Assembly: GCF_030817315.1 (NCBI RefSeq)
Contig: NZ_JAUSZF010000004.1
Span: 1 to 64,000 of the forward strand
DNA: 64,000 bases
Reading direction: 5' to 3'
DNA from: Sphingomonas faeni
GTDB lineage: Bacteria; Pseudomonadota; Alphaproteobacteria; Sphingomonadales; Sphingomonadaceae
Shown here: positions 26,553-35,330 of the stretch, in pieces
Numbering within the stretch: position 1 is the first letter of the stretch
Layout: every line of letters starts with the position of its first letter
Made by a program: the position numbers and the translations under genes
Notes under the pieces: generated by a model
What the model was told of the DNA's origin: nothing
Database searches by the model: none
What the model saw: only the letters and a program-made list of their open reading frames with translations

Positions 26553-28133
26553 TTAAACCACGCCGGTGAACGGGCCGGCGATCGTACGATCGAGAACGGT
26601 TCGGCTGCCGAAGCTGCGAAAGCCGGTGACGTCCTTCAGCGCGAATCCTACTCCGGCCGGCACCTTCACCCGGAACGCATCCGCATCGACGACGTCCTCC
26701 AGCCGGAATGCCGGGCGTGGATCAGCCGTCGCGACCGCGATCTCGATGTTGCTGAGTTCCAGATTGCGCGCGTGCCGCACGAACAGCCCGGTTGCGGGCA
26801 GATCGCCGAACATCGTGGCCTCGGGGTAGCCGAGTTCCTCTTCCGGCGGCTGCACGCGCGCCATCGCTGCCGGCGCACCCCCGACCTGGTGCAGGAAAAC
26901 GTCGCTGATGCGGACGTCCTCGATCGGGTGTCCCGCAAGTCCGGCAATCACGGAGGGAAGCAAGGTCGCGTTCGAGCTGACGATATTCTGGATCAGAATG
27001 CGCCGCAACGTGCCGATCGGCCGCCCCTTCGGCCCGCGCATCCGCCGGCCGAGCCGGAGGAACAGCGGCGCATCGATGATCCCGCGCATGGTGATGTTAC
27101 TGACCACGACATCCTCGATCATCGCACCGTCCACCGTTTCGAATGCGAGCCCGCGGCTGTCCTCGAATATGCAGTTGGTCACCGCGATGTTGCGAAACCC
27201 GCCATTTGTCTCCGTTCCGAACTTGATCCGGCCATGTATCGTCTTGGCGAACGATGCGGGCATCTTCTGCCAGCTGCCGTCGATCACCGAGCCGATCTTG
27301 TAGTTGCCGGTTACGAAGCAGTTCGCGATTGTCAGGTTCTCGGTGATCCGTGGTTCGCCAAGCGCATAGCTGCTCTTAGGGCAGATCGCGTCGTCATAGG
27401 GCGCGTTGACCGTGCAGTTGCTGATCCGAACGTTGCGACAGCAGTCGATGTCGAATCCATCGCGGTTGGTATCGACAAGCAGGTTGTCGATCGTCAGATT
27501 ATCGACACCCGTTGCAAGCAGCGCGAACCAGCCACCCTCAAGGATCTTGAAGTCGCGCAGCAGCACGTTCCGGCAGTTTTTCAAGGCAATCGCCTTGTTG
27601 CCGGTGCCAGGGCCGTTCGGGTCCTTCAGCCAATCGTCCTTACCGTCGCCCCGGCCTAGGCCCTTGCCCCAGATAAGCCCCGCACCGACGATCGCCACGT
27701 CGTGCAGGCCTTCGCCCCAGATAAGGCTGTTCTTCCAGTGACTGTGGCCGAAATCTTGGAACGCATCGAACGCATTGGCTTCGGCGATGTCATAACCAAC
27801 CGTTCCGTTGGGAGCAGCGGCGAGGATCGTCGCACCATTGTCGAGATGCAGCGTGATGTGGCTCTTCAGCCGGATCGTGTAGCAGGCATAGATGCCGGCG
27901 GGGACATGGACGGTACCGCCGCCACGCGCTGCCACCGCATCAATCGCACGGTTGAAAGCGGGCGAGTCGATCGTGGCTCCGTCACCGGTTGCGCCGTGCT
28001 GGCGAACGTCCACCCAGCAACCGGGTGCACCCGGTGCGCTGGACGCAACAGGCTGCGAGTGCCCGGTCGCGGCCCCGGAAAGGGCGGCGAGCCCCGCCCC
28101 ACCCATAATGATCGAACGGCGGTCCATCGTCAT
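26553..28133 (-). CDS. GH28-like right-handed beta-helix hydrolase
   Basis: A 526-residue exported protein. The N-terminus RRSIIMGGAGLAALSG is a twin-arginine signal. The body is a pectate-lyase-like beta-helix: VDVRQHGATGDGATIDSPAF, then NRDGFDIDC and YDDAICPKS in place of the classical NTD and DD motifs, and GRIKFGTETNGG instead of the GHG/RIK pair. It is thus a divergent family 28 branch, perhaps active on rhamnogalacturonan or unsaturated or modified galacturonides. The partial gene at the right edge (63196-64000) belongs to the same branch. Its product would work in the periplasm. Confidence 0.82.
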   Translation of the reverse strand: MTMDRRSIIMGGAGLAALSGAATGHSQPVASSAPGAPGCWVDVRQHGATGDGATIDSPAFNRAIDAVAARGGGTVHVPAGIYACYTIRLKSHITLHLDNGATILAAAPNGTVGYDIAEANAFDAFQDFGHSHWKNSLIWGEGLHDVAIVGAGLIWGKGLGRGDGKDDWLKDPNGPGTGNKAIALKNCRNVLLRDFKILEGGWFALLATGVDNLTIDNLLVDTNRDGFDIDCCRNVRISNCTVNAPYDDAICPKSSYALGEPRITENLTIANCFVTGNYKIGSVIDGSWQKMPASFAKTIHGRIKFGTETNGGFRNIAVTNCIFEDSRGLAFETVDGAMIEDVVVSNITMRGIIDAPLFLRLGRRMRGPKGRPIGTLRRILIQNIVSSNATLLPSVIAGLAGHPIEDVRISDVFLHQVGGAPAAMARVQPPEEELGYPEATMFGDLPATGLFVRHARNLELSNIEIAVATADPRPAFRLEDVVDADAFRVKVPAGVGFALKDVTGFRSFGSRTVLDRTIAGPFTGVV

Positions 28134-28185
28134 CGTATCCAGCTCCCGGTCATTGATAAAAATACGGCGGCCATGCTGCCCCGCC

Positions 28186-28345
28186 CAGGAGAATCAAAAT
28201 TTTCAGCGCGGCACCGAGGCAGAACTCGGTGCCGAGTACGTCATAGGTAGCGGCGAACGTGTATGCACTCGGGCCCTGCGTCGTGATTGGCGGGTTCTTA
28301 TTGAAGACGTTGGTGGCGCCCCCGAACAAACCCGCTCCAGTGTTG
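28186..28345 (-). pseudogene. 3' remnant of a TonB-dependent receptor
   Basis: The minus strand reads GLFGGATNVFNKNPPITTQG, then PSAYTFAATYDVLGTEFCLG and AALKI, unmistakably the last two strands of an outer-membrane TonB receptor, where the protein should end GAALKF. Here the final Phe and stop are lost, and upstream the frame has no barrel. The intact receptor at 41061-44288 ends with the related NTFAATYDVQGRTFFIGATA. The receptor was probably once the first gene of this GH28 operon. Confidence 0.7.
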
Positions 28346-28401
28346 CAAGCATCGTTCCGCGCAAAAATGCGCTTGCAGTGGCGTTGGACCATAGCGCTCA
28401 T

Positions 28402-28730
28402 CCGACCCTCCCTTTCAACGGCGAGCGTTTGCGCACCGGCAGTTGTCCCTGTTCACACGAGGCTCCCCTCGGCCCACTACATGCTAGGACTTGACAGGTA
28501 ATGCCATTATGTGGGAGCAGCTTCTATATGATCAGGTTTGCGTGTCAAGCAGGAGCTTGATTAACGTAAGATTCGGTCGGACGCGGTTGCGCAACTCGGT
28601 GCGCCGGAATGAATGGCAGGGCGCGTGACTCGAGCTTTTCGGACGTATTTAGAGACCGCGTGGCAAGCGTCTCATGATACCGCTATCGCAACAGCTCGAC
28701 CGGTCTGAGCCGGCGCAACGGGAGAGAAGC
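28402..28730. other. Promoter region of the GH43 operon
   Basis: About 330 bases between the receptor remnant and the GH43 start. It must contain the promoter of the two-gene hydrolase operon. A TTGACA-like hexamer lies near 28492, but no well-spaced -10 box or operator could be confirmed. Confidence 0.35.
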
Positions 28731-30338
28731 ATGGTTAAGCGCCGCTGGAACTTAGCGACCGCTGCGGCGCTCGCGGTCTGTACCGCCTCGGGCGCGGCCC
28801 CGCGGAAAGACACCCACGCCAACCCTATTCTCTACGCGGACTATTCGGATCCCGACATCATCCGGGTTGGCCGCGATTACTACATGGTCGCGTCCAGCTT
28901 CCACTTTTCGCCGGGCATCCCGATCCTGCGATCGCGCGATCTCGTCCACTGGACGATCATCGGTCATGTCCTGCCGCGCCTGCCGTTCGCGGCCGAATAC
29001 GACATGCCCGGCCCGCACACGCTGACGGATGCGATTTCGAAGCCGATCGGCGGCACGCGCTACGCCGGCGGCGTCTGGGCCCCGTCGATCCGCTTCCATG
29101 CCGGTCGTTTCTTCGTCTATTTCGCGACCCCGGACGAGGGCATCTTCATGGCGAGCGCCGCGCGCGCGGACGGGCCGTGGGACGCGCCCGTCAAGGTGAT
29201 CGACCAGCCCAAGCTAGAGGATCCGTGCCCGTTCTGGGACGATGACGGTACCGCATGGCTCGTCCATTCCCGCCATGGCGCGGGGCCGCTGATTTTGCAC
29301 CGCATGTCCCCCGACGGACGTCGCGTGCTCGACGCGGGAACGGTGATCGTCGAGGACAAGGCGCGGCTGCCGATCCTCGAAGGCCCGAAACTCTACAAGC
29401 GTAACGGCTATTATTACATCCTTGCGCCCTTCGGTGGCGTCGAGAAAGGCGCCCAGGTCGCGCTGCGCTCGCGATCGATCGCCGGCCCCTATGAGCAGCG
29501 TGTCGTGCTGAGCCAGGGCACGACCAAGCTCGAAGGCCCGCACCAGGGCGGCTGGGTCGAAACGCCGTCGGGACAAGGCTGGTTCGTTCATTTCAACAGT
29601 ACGGGCGCCTTTGGGCGCATAGCCTATCTCGAACCGCTCGTGTGGCGGGACGACTGGCCGCTGATTGGCGCGCCGATCCCGGGCGAAACCGGCGGCCAGC
29701 CGGTCGCAACGTTCTTGATGCCGGATACCGGTCATTCGCCTACCCGCGACACCCTCCAGGAATCGGACGCGTTCTCGATACCCAAGCTCGGCCAGCAATG
29801 GGAGTGGAACCACAATCCCGATGATAGACGCTGGAGCCTGACCGCGCGGGCCGGCTTCCTGCGTCTCATCGCCAGTCGAGCCGACCATCTCGTCACTGCG
29901 CGCAACACGCTGACGCAAGTCCTTCAGGGTCCGCGCGCGCGCATCACCACAAGGCTCGATGCGACGCGGATGCGCGACGGCCAGCGAGCCGGTCTCTCGC
30001 TGTTTGGCGTCGGCCCTAGCTGGATCGGCCTGGTACGCGACGCCGGGCGATTGCGCGTGACGCTCGCGATCAAGGGTGCGGAAACCCCTGGCCCAGCGCT
30101 CGACACCCGCACCGTCGACCTGCGGGCGGAGGTCGGTCCTGAACAGGCCGTGCAATACAGCTACAGCCTTGACGGGGGCGCATCGTTCCGGGTGATCGGC
30201 GAGGCCATCCCGCTTGCGCGCTTCTCGTGGTGGAAGGGATCGCGACCCGCATTGTTCAGCTTTACGCGGGGCGAACCAGGCGGATCGATCGATATAGACT
30301 GGGTCCATGTCGATCACCCACGCGCCGAGGATCAATGA
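28731..30338 (+). CDS. GH43 beta-xylosidase/arabinofuranosidase
   Basis: About 535 residues from the ATG at 28731, chosen for GGAGAG nine bases upstream and the short signal-like leader (WNLATAAALAVCTASGAAP). The five-bladed propeller begins NPILYADYSDPDIIRVGRDY, where the aspartate of SDPD is the general base; LEDPCPFWDDDGTAWLVHS carries the pKa-modulating aspartate and ILEGPKLYKRNGYYY the acid glutamate. The C-terminal 200 residues form the beta-sandwich (GH43_C2-like) found in xylosidases. It removes xylose or arabinose from side chains or oligosaccharides. Its stop overlaps the start of the next gene. Confidence 0.87.
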   Translation: MVKRRWNLATAAALAVCTASGAAPRKDTHANPILYADYSDPDIIRVGRDYYMVASSFHFSPGIPILRSRDLVHWTIIGHVLPRLPFAAEYDMPGPHTLTDAISKPIGGTRYAGGVWAPSIRFHAGRFFVYFATPDEGIFMASAARADGPWDAPVKVIDQPKLEDPCPFWDDDGTAWLVHSRHGAGPLILHRMSPDGRRVLDAGTVIVEDKARLPILEGPKLYKRNGYYYILAPFGGVEKGAQVALRSRSIAGPYEQRVVLSQGTTKLEGPHQGGWVETPSGQGWFVHFNSTGAFGRIAYLEPLVWRDDWPLIGAPIPGETGGQPVATFLMPDTGHSPTRDTLQESDAFSIPKLGQQWEWNHNPDDRRWSLTARAGFLRLIASRADHLVTARNTLTQVLQGPRARITTRLDATRMRDGQRAGLSLFGVGPSWIGLVRDAGRLRVTLAIKGAETPGPALDTRTVDLRAEVGPEQAVQYSYSLDGGASFRVIGEAIPLARFSWWKGSRPALFSFTRGEPGGSIDIDWVHVDHPRAEDQ

Positions 30339-31903
30339 TGGACCGTCGCTTCTTTCTCGCCGCAAGCGCTGCCGGCGCCGCTTCGCTGGCGCTCCCCGCT
30401 CGCGCCGCGTCGAGCGATGCCCCTCGCTTCATCACGGGCAATGCGCGGTGGCAGGCGGCGTACGATAAAGCGCTAGCGGTTCTCGCCGGCAACGTTCAGG
30501 TCATGCCCTATGTCGACCGGCCCGTGCTCATTGAGGGGTCTGTGTATCGCGGCATCTGGCAGGAATGTGGGCCCCATGAGGCGCTGGTGTACCGCAAATT
30601 CCGTCCCGACGTCGCGCGCGACAGTCACATGACTTTCTTCGACTTGCAGCGTGCCGACGGGCAACTGCCCGCCAACAACAAGGAGACCGAAACCGGCTTC
30701 GGTCAAATCCAGATGGTCGTGCCGATCGCCGCCACCGCATGGGAACTCGCGCGTGCAACCGGCGACGACGCGCTGCTACGCGCCGCCTATCGCAGCTGCG
30801 CTGCGTGGGATGCGTGGCTGACGCGCTATCGCAACACGCGCGGGACCGGGCTGGTCGAGGGGTTCTGCACCTACGACTCGGGCCACGACAACAGCCCGCG
30901 CTGGCGCGGCGTTCCCAATCAATGCCCGAACAAGAATGCCAAGGCGCACGCACCGATCGCGTCGCTTCCGCGGCTGTGCCCCGACCTGTCGGCAACGGTG
31001 TATGGCGGCCGGAAAGCACTTGCGGCGATGGCGCTCGCGCTGGGGCGGCGTGACGAGGCTGATCGCTGGACCGAGCAGGCCGCCACGCTGCGAAACGCGA
31101 TCTTGGCACGGCTCTGGTCCGCGAACGATGCTGCCTTCTACGACCGCGACGCCCAGGATCGGTTCGTTGCGATCCGCTCAGACATCCTCACGCGGATGTG
31201 CGGCGAGCATGTCCCCGACCAGGCGATGTTCGACCAGTTATGGAAGCGCCAGCTCGGCAATCCCAAGGCGTTCTGGACGCGCTTCCCGCTGCCCTCGATC
31301 GCCGCGGACGACGACAGCTTCGTCCGGCCCATCGTCGCCAACAGTTGGGGCGGTCCTGCGCAGGCGCTGACGGCTTTGCGCGCCGGTCGCTGGTTCGACC
31401 ATTATGGCCGCGCTGCCGAATTCACCATGATGATGAACCAATGGTGCGAGGCGATCCAGGCAGACATGAGCTTTCGCCAGCAGATCGATCCCGACACCGG
31501 CGTCTTCACCGCGGGTGCCGACGCACCGAACTACTCGCCTTGCGCGCTTGTCATGGTCGACTACACGTGGCGCCTGATCGGCGTCCGCGAGGAGCCGGAC
31601 GAACTGCACTGGACGTTCCGCCCGACGCACTCGGCCGCGGCCGGCGCGATCCTGACGATGCGTACCGACGGCGGCCGAGAAGCTAAAATTCAGTATTTCC
31701 CTCGCCGGACAGACCTCACGCTGGACGGAAGCCTGATCGCGAGTGTCAGGGGCGGCGGTAGCGGGCGTTTGGTCACTGACGTTTTTGGGGCGGCGAAGAA
31801 GCTGATTGGCGTCGATCCGGCACCGCAGCACATCACACTGTTGCAGGCAGGAAGACCAAGTCGATCGTTCACGTTGCAACCAAACCGGCAGCTTTTGGTC
31901 TGA
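30335..31903 (+). CDS. Exported (alpha/alpha)6-barrel hydrolase, MGH1-like
   Basis: A 522-residue protein starting MMDRRFFLAASAAGAASLAL (Tat-like leader) with its ATG overlapping the GH43 stop. The middle reads like MGH1/GH63-type glycosidases: GTGLVEGFCTYDSGHDNSPR, LPRLCPDLSATVYGGRKALA, FVRPIVANSWGGPAQALTA and GVFTAGADAPNYSPCALVMV. Likely catalytic acids lie in TYDSGHDNSPR and at later Asp/Glu, but I cannot fix them. Coupling to a GH43 suggests a role in trimming the same polysaccharide. Family-level confidence is moderate; the substrate is unknown. Confidence 0.7.
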   Translation: MMDRRFFLAASAAGAASLALPARAASSDAPRFITGNARWQAAYDKALAVLAGNVQVMPYVDRPVLIEGSVYRGIWQECGPHEALVYRKFRPDVARDSHMTFFDLQRADGQLPANNKETETGFGQIQMVVPIAATAWELARATGDDALLRAAYRSCAAWDAWLTRYRNTRGTGLVEGFCTYDSGHDNSPRWRGVPNQCPNKNAKAHAPIASLPRLCPDLSATVYGGRKALAAMALALGRRDEADRWTEQAATLRNAILARLWSANDAAFYDRDAQDRFVAIRSDILTRMCGEHVPDQAMFDQLWKRQLGNPKAFWTRFPLPSIAADDDSFVRPIVANSWGGPAQALTALRAGRWFDHYGRAAEFTMMMNQWCEAIQADMSFRQQIDPDTGVFTAGADAPNYSPCALVMVDYTWRLIGVREEPDELHWTFRPTHSAAAGAILTMRTDGGREAKIQYFPRRTDLTLDGSLIASVRGGGSGRLVTDVFGAAKKLIGVDPAPQHITLLQAGRPSRSFTLQPNRQLLV

Positions 31904-32415
31904 AAACCCCTTCCGCGTTCCCTCTAGGCGAATTGGTAGAGTCCGCTGTCCGGTTTAGGCCGGCTACCCGCGAAGCGCTGTCGGATTGGCCCTTTATACC
32001 TGCAAAAATTGGGGCCGATTCGTGAAAGACGCGTCCTTACTTTAGGAAATGGAGTAATAACTTTGCCCCTGTTGCACCACCTTGACGCCGACCAAATGCG
32101 ATCGGTGAGCGCCACAACCACTGGCCATTCGGAACTCTTAACCAGCGTCAACAGCGTTCGCGCGCTTGCCAGGAGGACGATCGCCGACGGGACCGACGTT
32201 TGCGCTCCGGTGGCGTCCCGGGGGACGAGCACGAGGATGGATATCGGGAGTAAGATGGCGGCGGATCGCCTGCTGCTGCCGATCGATCGCACCTGCGGCC
32301 GGTCGCACGCAAGGGATGTTGACGTGGCCCCGCTCCAGCTGGTGACGGACGCGCTCCTGCGCGGCCAACGGCACGCTGTAGACGCATTCCACTACCAGCT
32401 TGAGGGACCAGCACA
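31904..32415 (+). pseudogene. Degenerate stretch, possible LacI-type remnant
   Basis: About 510 bases without an intact gene. One plus-strand frame near 32150-32400 reads TSTRMDIGSKMAADRLLLPI and then DVDVAPLQLVTDALLRGQ, which vaguely resembles the end of LacI-family effector domains (xTSVRMDIxxxGxxAAxxLL followed by VxLQLVxRxS). It may be a decayed regulator of the uxa operon that follows. The resemblance is weak and no start or DNA-binding domain is left. Confidence 0.3.
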
Positions 32416-33879
32416 GTGAAGGCTTTGAAGATCGACGCCACAGACAGTGTTGCGACGATGATCGAGGATGCGCGGGCGGGCGAAAGCGTGGAAGGCATCG
32501 TGCTGCGCCAGGATGTCGGGCGTGGGCACAAGGTCGCCCTCGTAGACATCCCGGCCGACGCGGCGATCGTCAAGTTCGGCTTCCCGATCGGCCTTGCGAC
32601 GCGGGCGATCGGGGCCGGCGAGCATGTCCATAGCGACAATCTGGAGACCAGCCTTGCGGGCACGCAGTCCTATGCCTACACGCCCGTCGCAGCTGCACGG
32701 CCGATGTTGGCCTCGCGGCAGACGTTCGAAGGCTATGTCCGCCCGGACGGCAGCGTCGGCACGCGCAACGAGATCTGGATCCTGCCTACCGTTGGCTGCG
32801 TCGCACGCACCGCCGAACGGATCGCCACCAAGGCCGCGATGCTGCTCGGCAATGAGGTCGACGGCGTCCACGCCTTCACACATCCGCATGGCTGTTCGCA
32901 ACTGGGCCACGATCTCGACGGCGCGCGCGCGATCCTCGCAAGCCTCGCCTGCCACCCCAATGCCGGCGGCGTGCTGATCGTAGGACTGGGCTGCGAGGAG
33001 AACCAGATTGCTTCGCTACTGGCGACGATCCCCGCGTGGCGGCACGGCGCGATCCGCACGCTGACCGCGCAATTCAGCGTCGACGAAGTCGAAGAGGGCA
33101 TTGCGCTGGTGCGCGAGCTCGCTGCAGCGGCGGTGACGCCGCGGCAAAGCGTCGGGATCGACCGGCTCGTGCTGGGAGTGAAGTGCGGCGGGTCGGATGG
33201 GCTGTCGGGCCTGACCGCAAATCCGCTGGTCGGCCGGATGAGCGACCGGGTGAGCGAAGTGGGAGGCCGCGTGCTGCTGACCGAAATCCCCGAGGTGTTC
33301 GGTGCGGAACAGATGCTGATGAACCGCGCGGCCGATGCGGGTGTGTTCGATAAGATCGTCGAGCTGGTGAACGGCTTCAAGCGATATTTCCTCGATCACG
33401 GCGAGCCCGTTTCCGACAATCCGTCGCCGGGCAATGTCGCCGGCGGCATCACTACGCTGGAGGAAAAGTCGCTAGGCGCGGTGCAGAAAGCCGGGCATGC
33501 GACCGTAACCGACGTGATCGGCTACGGCGATCGTGTTTCAATCGACGGACTGACGATTCTGGAGGCACCGGGCAACGATGCGGTGTCCTCGACCGCGCTG
33601 GCAGCGGCAGGTGCGACGGTGATCCTGTTCACAACAGGACGCGGTACGCCGCTCGGCTTCCCAGTGCCAACGATCAAGATTGCGTCGAACACCGTGCTGG
33701 CCCAGCGCAAACCAGGATGGATCGACTTTGATGCTGGGCAGGTGCTCGCCGAGGGCTTTGAGGCGGCGGAGCGTGCGCTGCTCGACCGCATTGTCGCGAT
33801 CGCGTCGGGTGCCACCACCGCCGCTGAACGCAATGGCGAGCGCGAGATTGCGATCTGGAAGCGAGGCGTGACGCTGTGA
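32416..33879 (+). CDS. uxaA: Altronate dehydratase
   Basis: A 487-residue UxaA with both domains: the N-terminal SAF-like domain (residues 1-95, IDATDSVATMIEDARAGESV, GLATRAIGAGEHVHSDNLE) and the C-terminal catalytic domain (GYVRPDGSVGTRNEIWILPT, VHAFTHPHGCSQLGHD, GVKCGGSDGLSGLTANPL, LTEIPEVFGAEQML). It converts D-altronate to 2-keto-3-deoxygluconate in galacturonate breakdown. GTG start at 32416 preceded by AGGGA. Its stop overlaps the GTG of the reductase gene, forming the operon uxaA, reductase, carrier. No 2-keto-3-deoxygluconate kinase or aldolase is in the window. Confidence 0.93.
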   Translation: MKALKIDATDSVATMIEDARAGESVEGIVLRQDVGRGHKVALVDIPADAAIVKFGFPIGLATRAIGAGEHVHSDNLETSLAGTQSYAYTPVAAARPMLASRQTFEGYVRPDGSVGTRNEIWILPTVGCVARTAERIATKAAMLLGNEVDGVHAFTHPHGCSQLGHDLDGARAILASLACHPNAGGVLIVGLGCEENQIASLLATIPAWRHGAIRTLTAQFSVDEVEEGIALVRELAAAAVTPRQSVGIDRLVLGVKCGGSDGLSGLTANPLVGRMSDRVSEVGGRVLLTEIPEVFGAEQMLMNRAADAGVFDKIVELVNGFKRYFLDHGEPVSDNPSPGNVAGGITTLEEKSLGAVQKAGHATVTDVIGYGDRVSIDGLTILEAPGNDAVSSTALAAAGATVILFTTGRGTPLGFPVPTIKIASNTVLAQRKPGWIDFDAGQVLAEGFEAAERALLDRIVAIASGATTAAERNGEREIAIWKRGVTL

Positions 33880-35330
33880 CCCTGTTGACCCTATCCGCAC
33901 TCGAAACCTTGCCGCAAGAAATCGAGCGTCCGAGCCGACGCGACGACATCGGCGTCGGCATCGTTCATTTCGGCCCCGGCGCGTTCCACCGCGCGCATCA
34001 GGCCGCATATATCGATACTGTGCTGCGCGAGGATCCGCGTTGGGGCATCGCTGCGGTGTCGATGCGCAGTCGCGGCACGGTCGCGGCGCTCGCGGCACAG
34101 GACGGGCTCTACACGCTGGCGGTTCGCGATTCCCGACCGTCGCTGCGAGTGATCGGCGCGCACTGCCGTTTCCTGGGGCCAGACGCCGCTGCGGAGACGC
34201 AGGCGTTGCTCGCCGATCCGCGCATCGGCCTGGTCACGACGACTGTGACCGAGAAGGGCTATTGCTTGGCTGCCGACGGCACGCTCGATGCGTCTCACCC
34301 TGACATCGTGCACGATCTCTCCGGCGCCGATGTGCCGGCGAGTGTGGTCGGCTGGATGGTGTCCGGACTCGCCGCTCGTCGCGCGGCTCGCCTGGCACCG
34401 TTCATGCCGATGCCGTGCGACAATCTCGCCAGCAACGGCGCGAAGCTACACGCCGCTTTGGTCGCCTTCGCCCGTGTCCGCGACGCAGATCTCGCGGACT
34501 GGATCGCGGGCGAGGTGCGGGTGCCCTCGACGATGGTCGACTCGATCACACCAGCCTCCGACGACCTGTTGCTCGCCGACGTCACCGCTGCCCTCGGCTT
34601 CGAGGACCACGCACCGGTACAGCGTGAAGCGTTCACGCAATGGGTGATCGAGGATGTCGGCCGCCCGTTCGGCCCCGACCTTGCTGCCGCTGGCGCGACC
34701 GTGACGTACGACGTCGCCGGTTATGAAAAGGCCAAACTTCGCATCCTCAACGGTGCGCATTCAACGCTCGCCTATGCGGGACTGTTGCGTGGTCATGTCA
34801 GCGTGTCGGCCGCGATGGCAGATGCCGATCTCGCGCAGTTCGTCGATGCAATGATCAGCACCGACATTGTACCGATGCTACCCGCCGTGGCGGGATTTGA
34901 CGTCGACGCCTATCGCCAGGCGGTGCTGGCGCGCTTCGCCAATCCGATGATTGTCCACCGGCTTGACCAGATCGCGCAGGACGGTTCGCAGAAGCTGCCC
35001 TATCGCCTGGGCGACACGCTTGACGCCAACAGGCGCGCCGGTCGCCTGCCGGCCCATGTGGTTGCAGCGCTCGGCTGCTGGGTCGCGTTCCTGATGCATT
35101 GCTCGCGAGAGGGCGTCCCCATCATCGATCCGGCCGGCGCGCGGCTGTTTGCTGCCGCGGCCGAAGGCGACGCCACGACGGTTGTAGATCGCTTGGTGCA
35201 ATTGAACCTGGGCCTGTCAGCCTCAATCGCAGCTGATGTCGCCCTTCTCGGCGCGCTGCGGAAGGCGGCAAGCGCGGCGTTCGACGGTCGATGGGGCGAC
35301 GTGCTCTCGCGGGGAGCGCAGTCACAGTGA
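33876..35330 (+). CDS. uxuB: Hexuronate-derived ketoacid reductase, mannitol dehydrogenase family
   Basis: A 484-residue long-chain polyol dehydrogenase. GVGIVHFGPGAFHRAHQAAY binds NAD; the catalytic Lys lies in EKAKLRILNGAHSTLAYAGL, the family signature. Length and sequence type match UxuB (fructuronate reductase). Because it is coupled to uxaA rather than to mannonate dehydratase, which is absent here, it may work on tagaturonate, giving altronate. GTG start overlaps the uxaA stop (GTGA), and the next gene begins the same way, so the three are translated together. Confidence 0.85.
   Translation: MTLLTLSALETLPQEIERPSRRDDIGVGIVHFGPGAFHRAHQAAYIDTVLREDPRWGIAAVSMRSRGTVAALAAQDGLYTLAVRDSRPSLRVIGAHCRFLGPDAAAETQALLADPRIGLVTTTVTEKGYCLAADGTLDASHPDIVHDLSGADVPASVVGWMVSGLAARRAARLAPFMPMPCDNLASNGAKLHAALVAFARVRDADLADWIAGEVRVPSTMVDSITPASDDLLLADVTAALGFEDHAPVQREAFTQWVIEDVGRPFGPDLAAAGATVTYDVAGYEKAKLRILNGAHSTLAYAGLLRGHVSVSAAMADADLAQFVDAMISTDIVPMLPAVAGFDVDAYRQAVLARFANPMIVHRLDQIAQDGSQKLPYRLGDTLDANRRAGRLPAHVVAALGCWVAFLMHCSREGVPIIDPAGARLFAAAAEGDATTVVDRLVQLNLGLSASIAADVALLGALRKAASAAFDGRWGDVLSRGAQSQ

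Noticed and set aside
26541..27659. A 372-codon plus-strand frame opposite the GH28-like gene
   Set aside because: Composition is Arg/Asp/His-rich shadow sequence, and the minus strand encodes a complete beta-helix protein with a Tat leader.
31920..31995. tRNA-like word GCGAATTGGTAGAG
   Set aside because: The surrounding sequence does not fold into a cloverleaf and has no acceptor stem or proper TPsiC arm.
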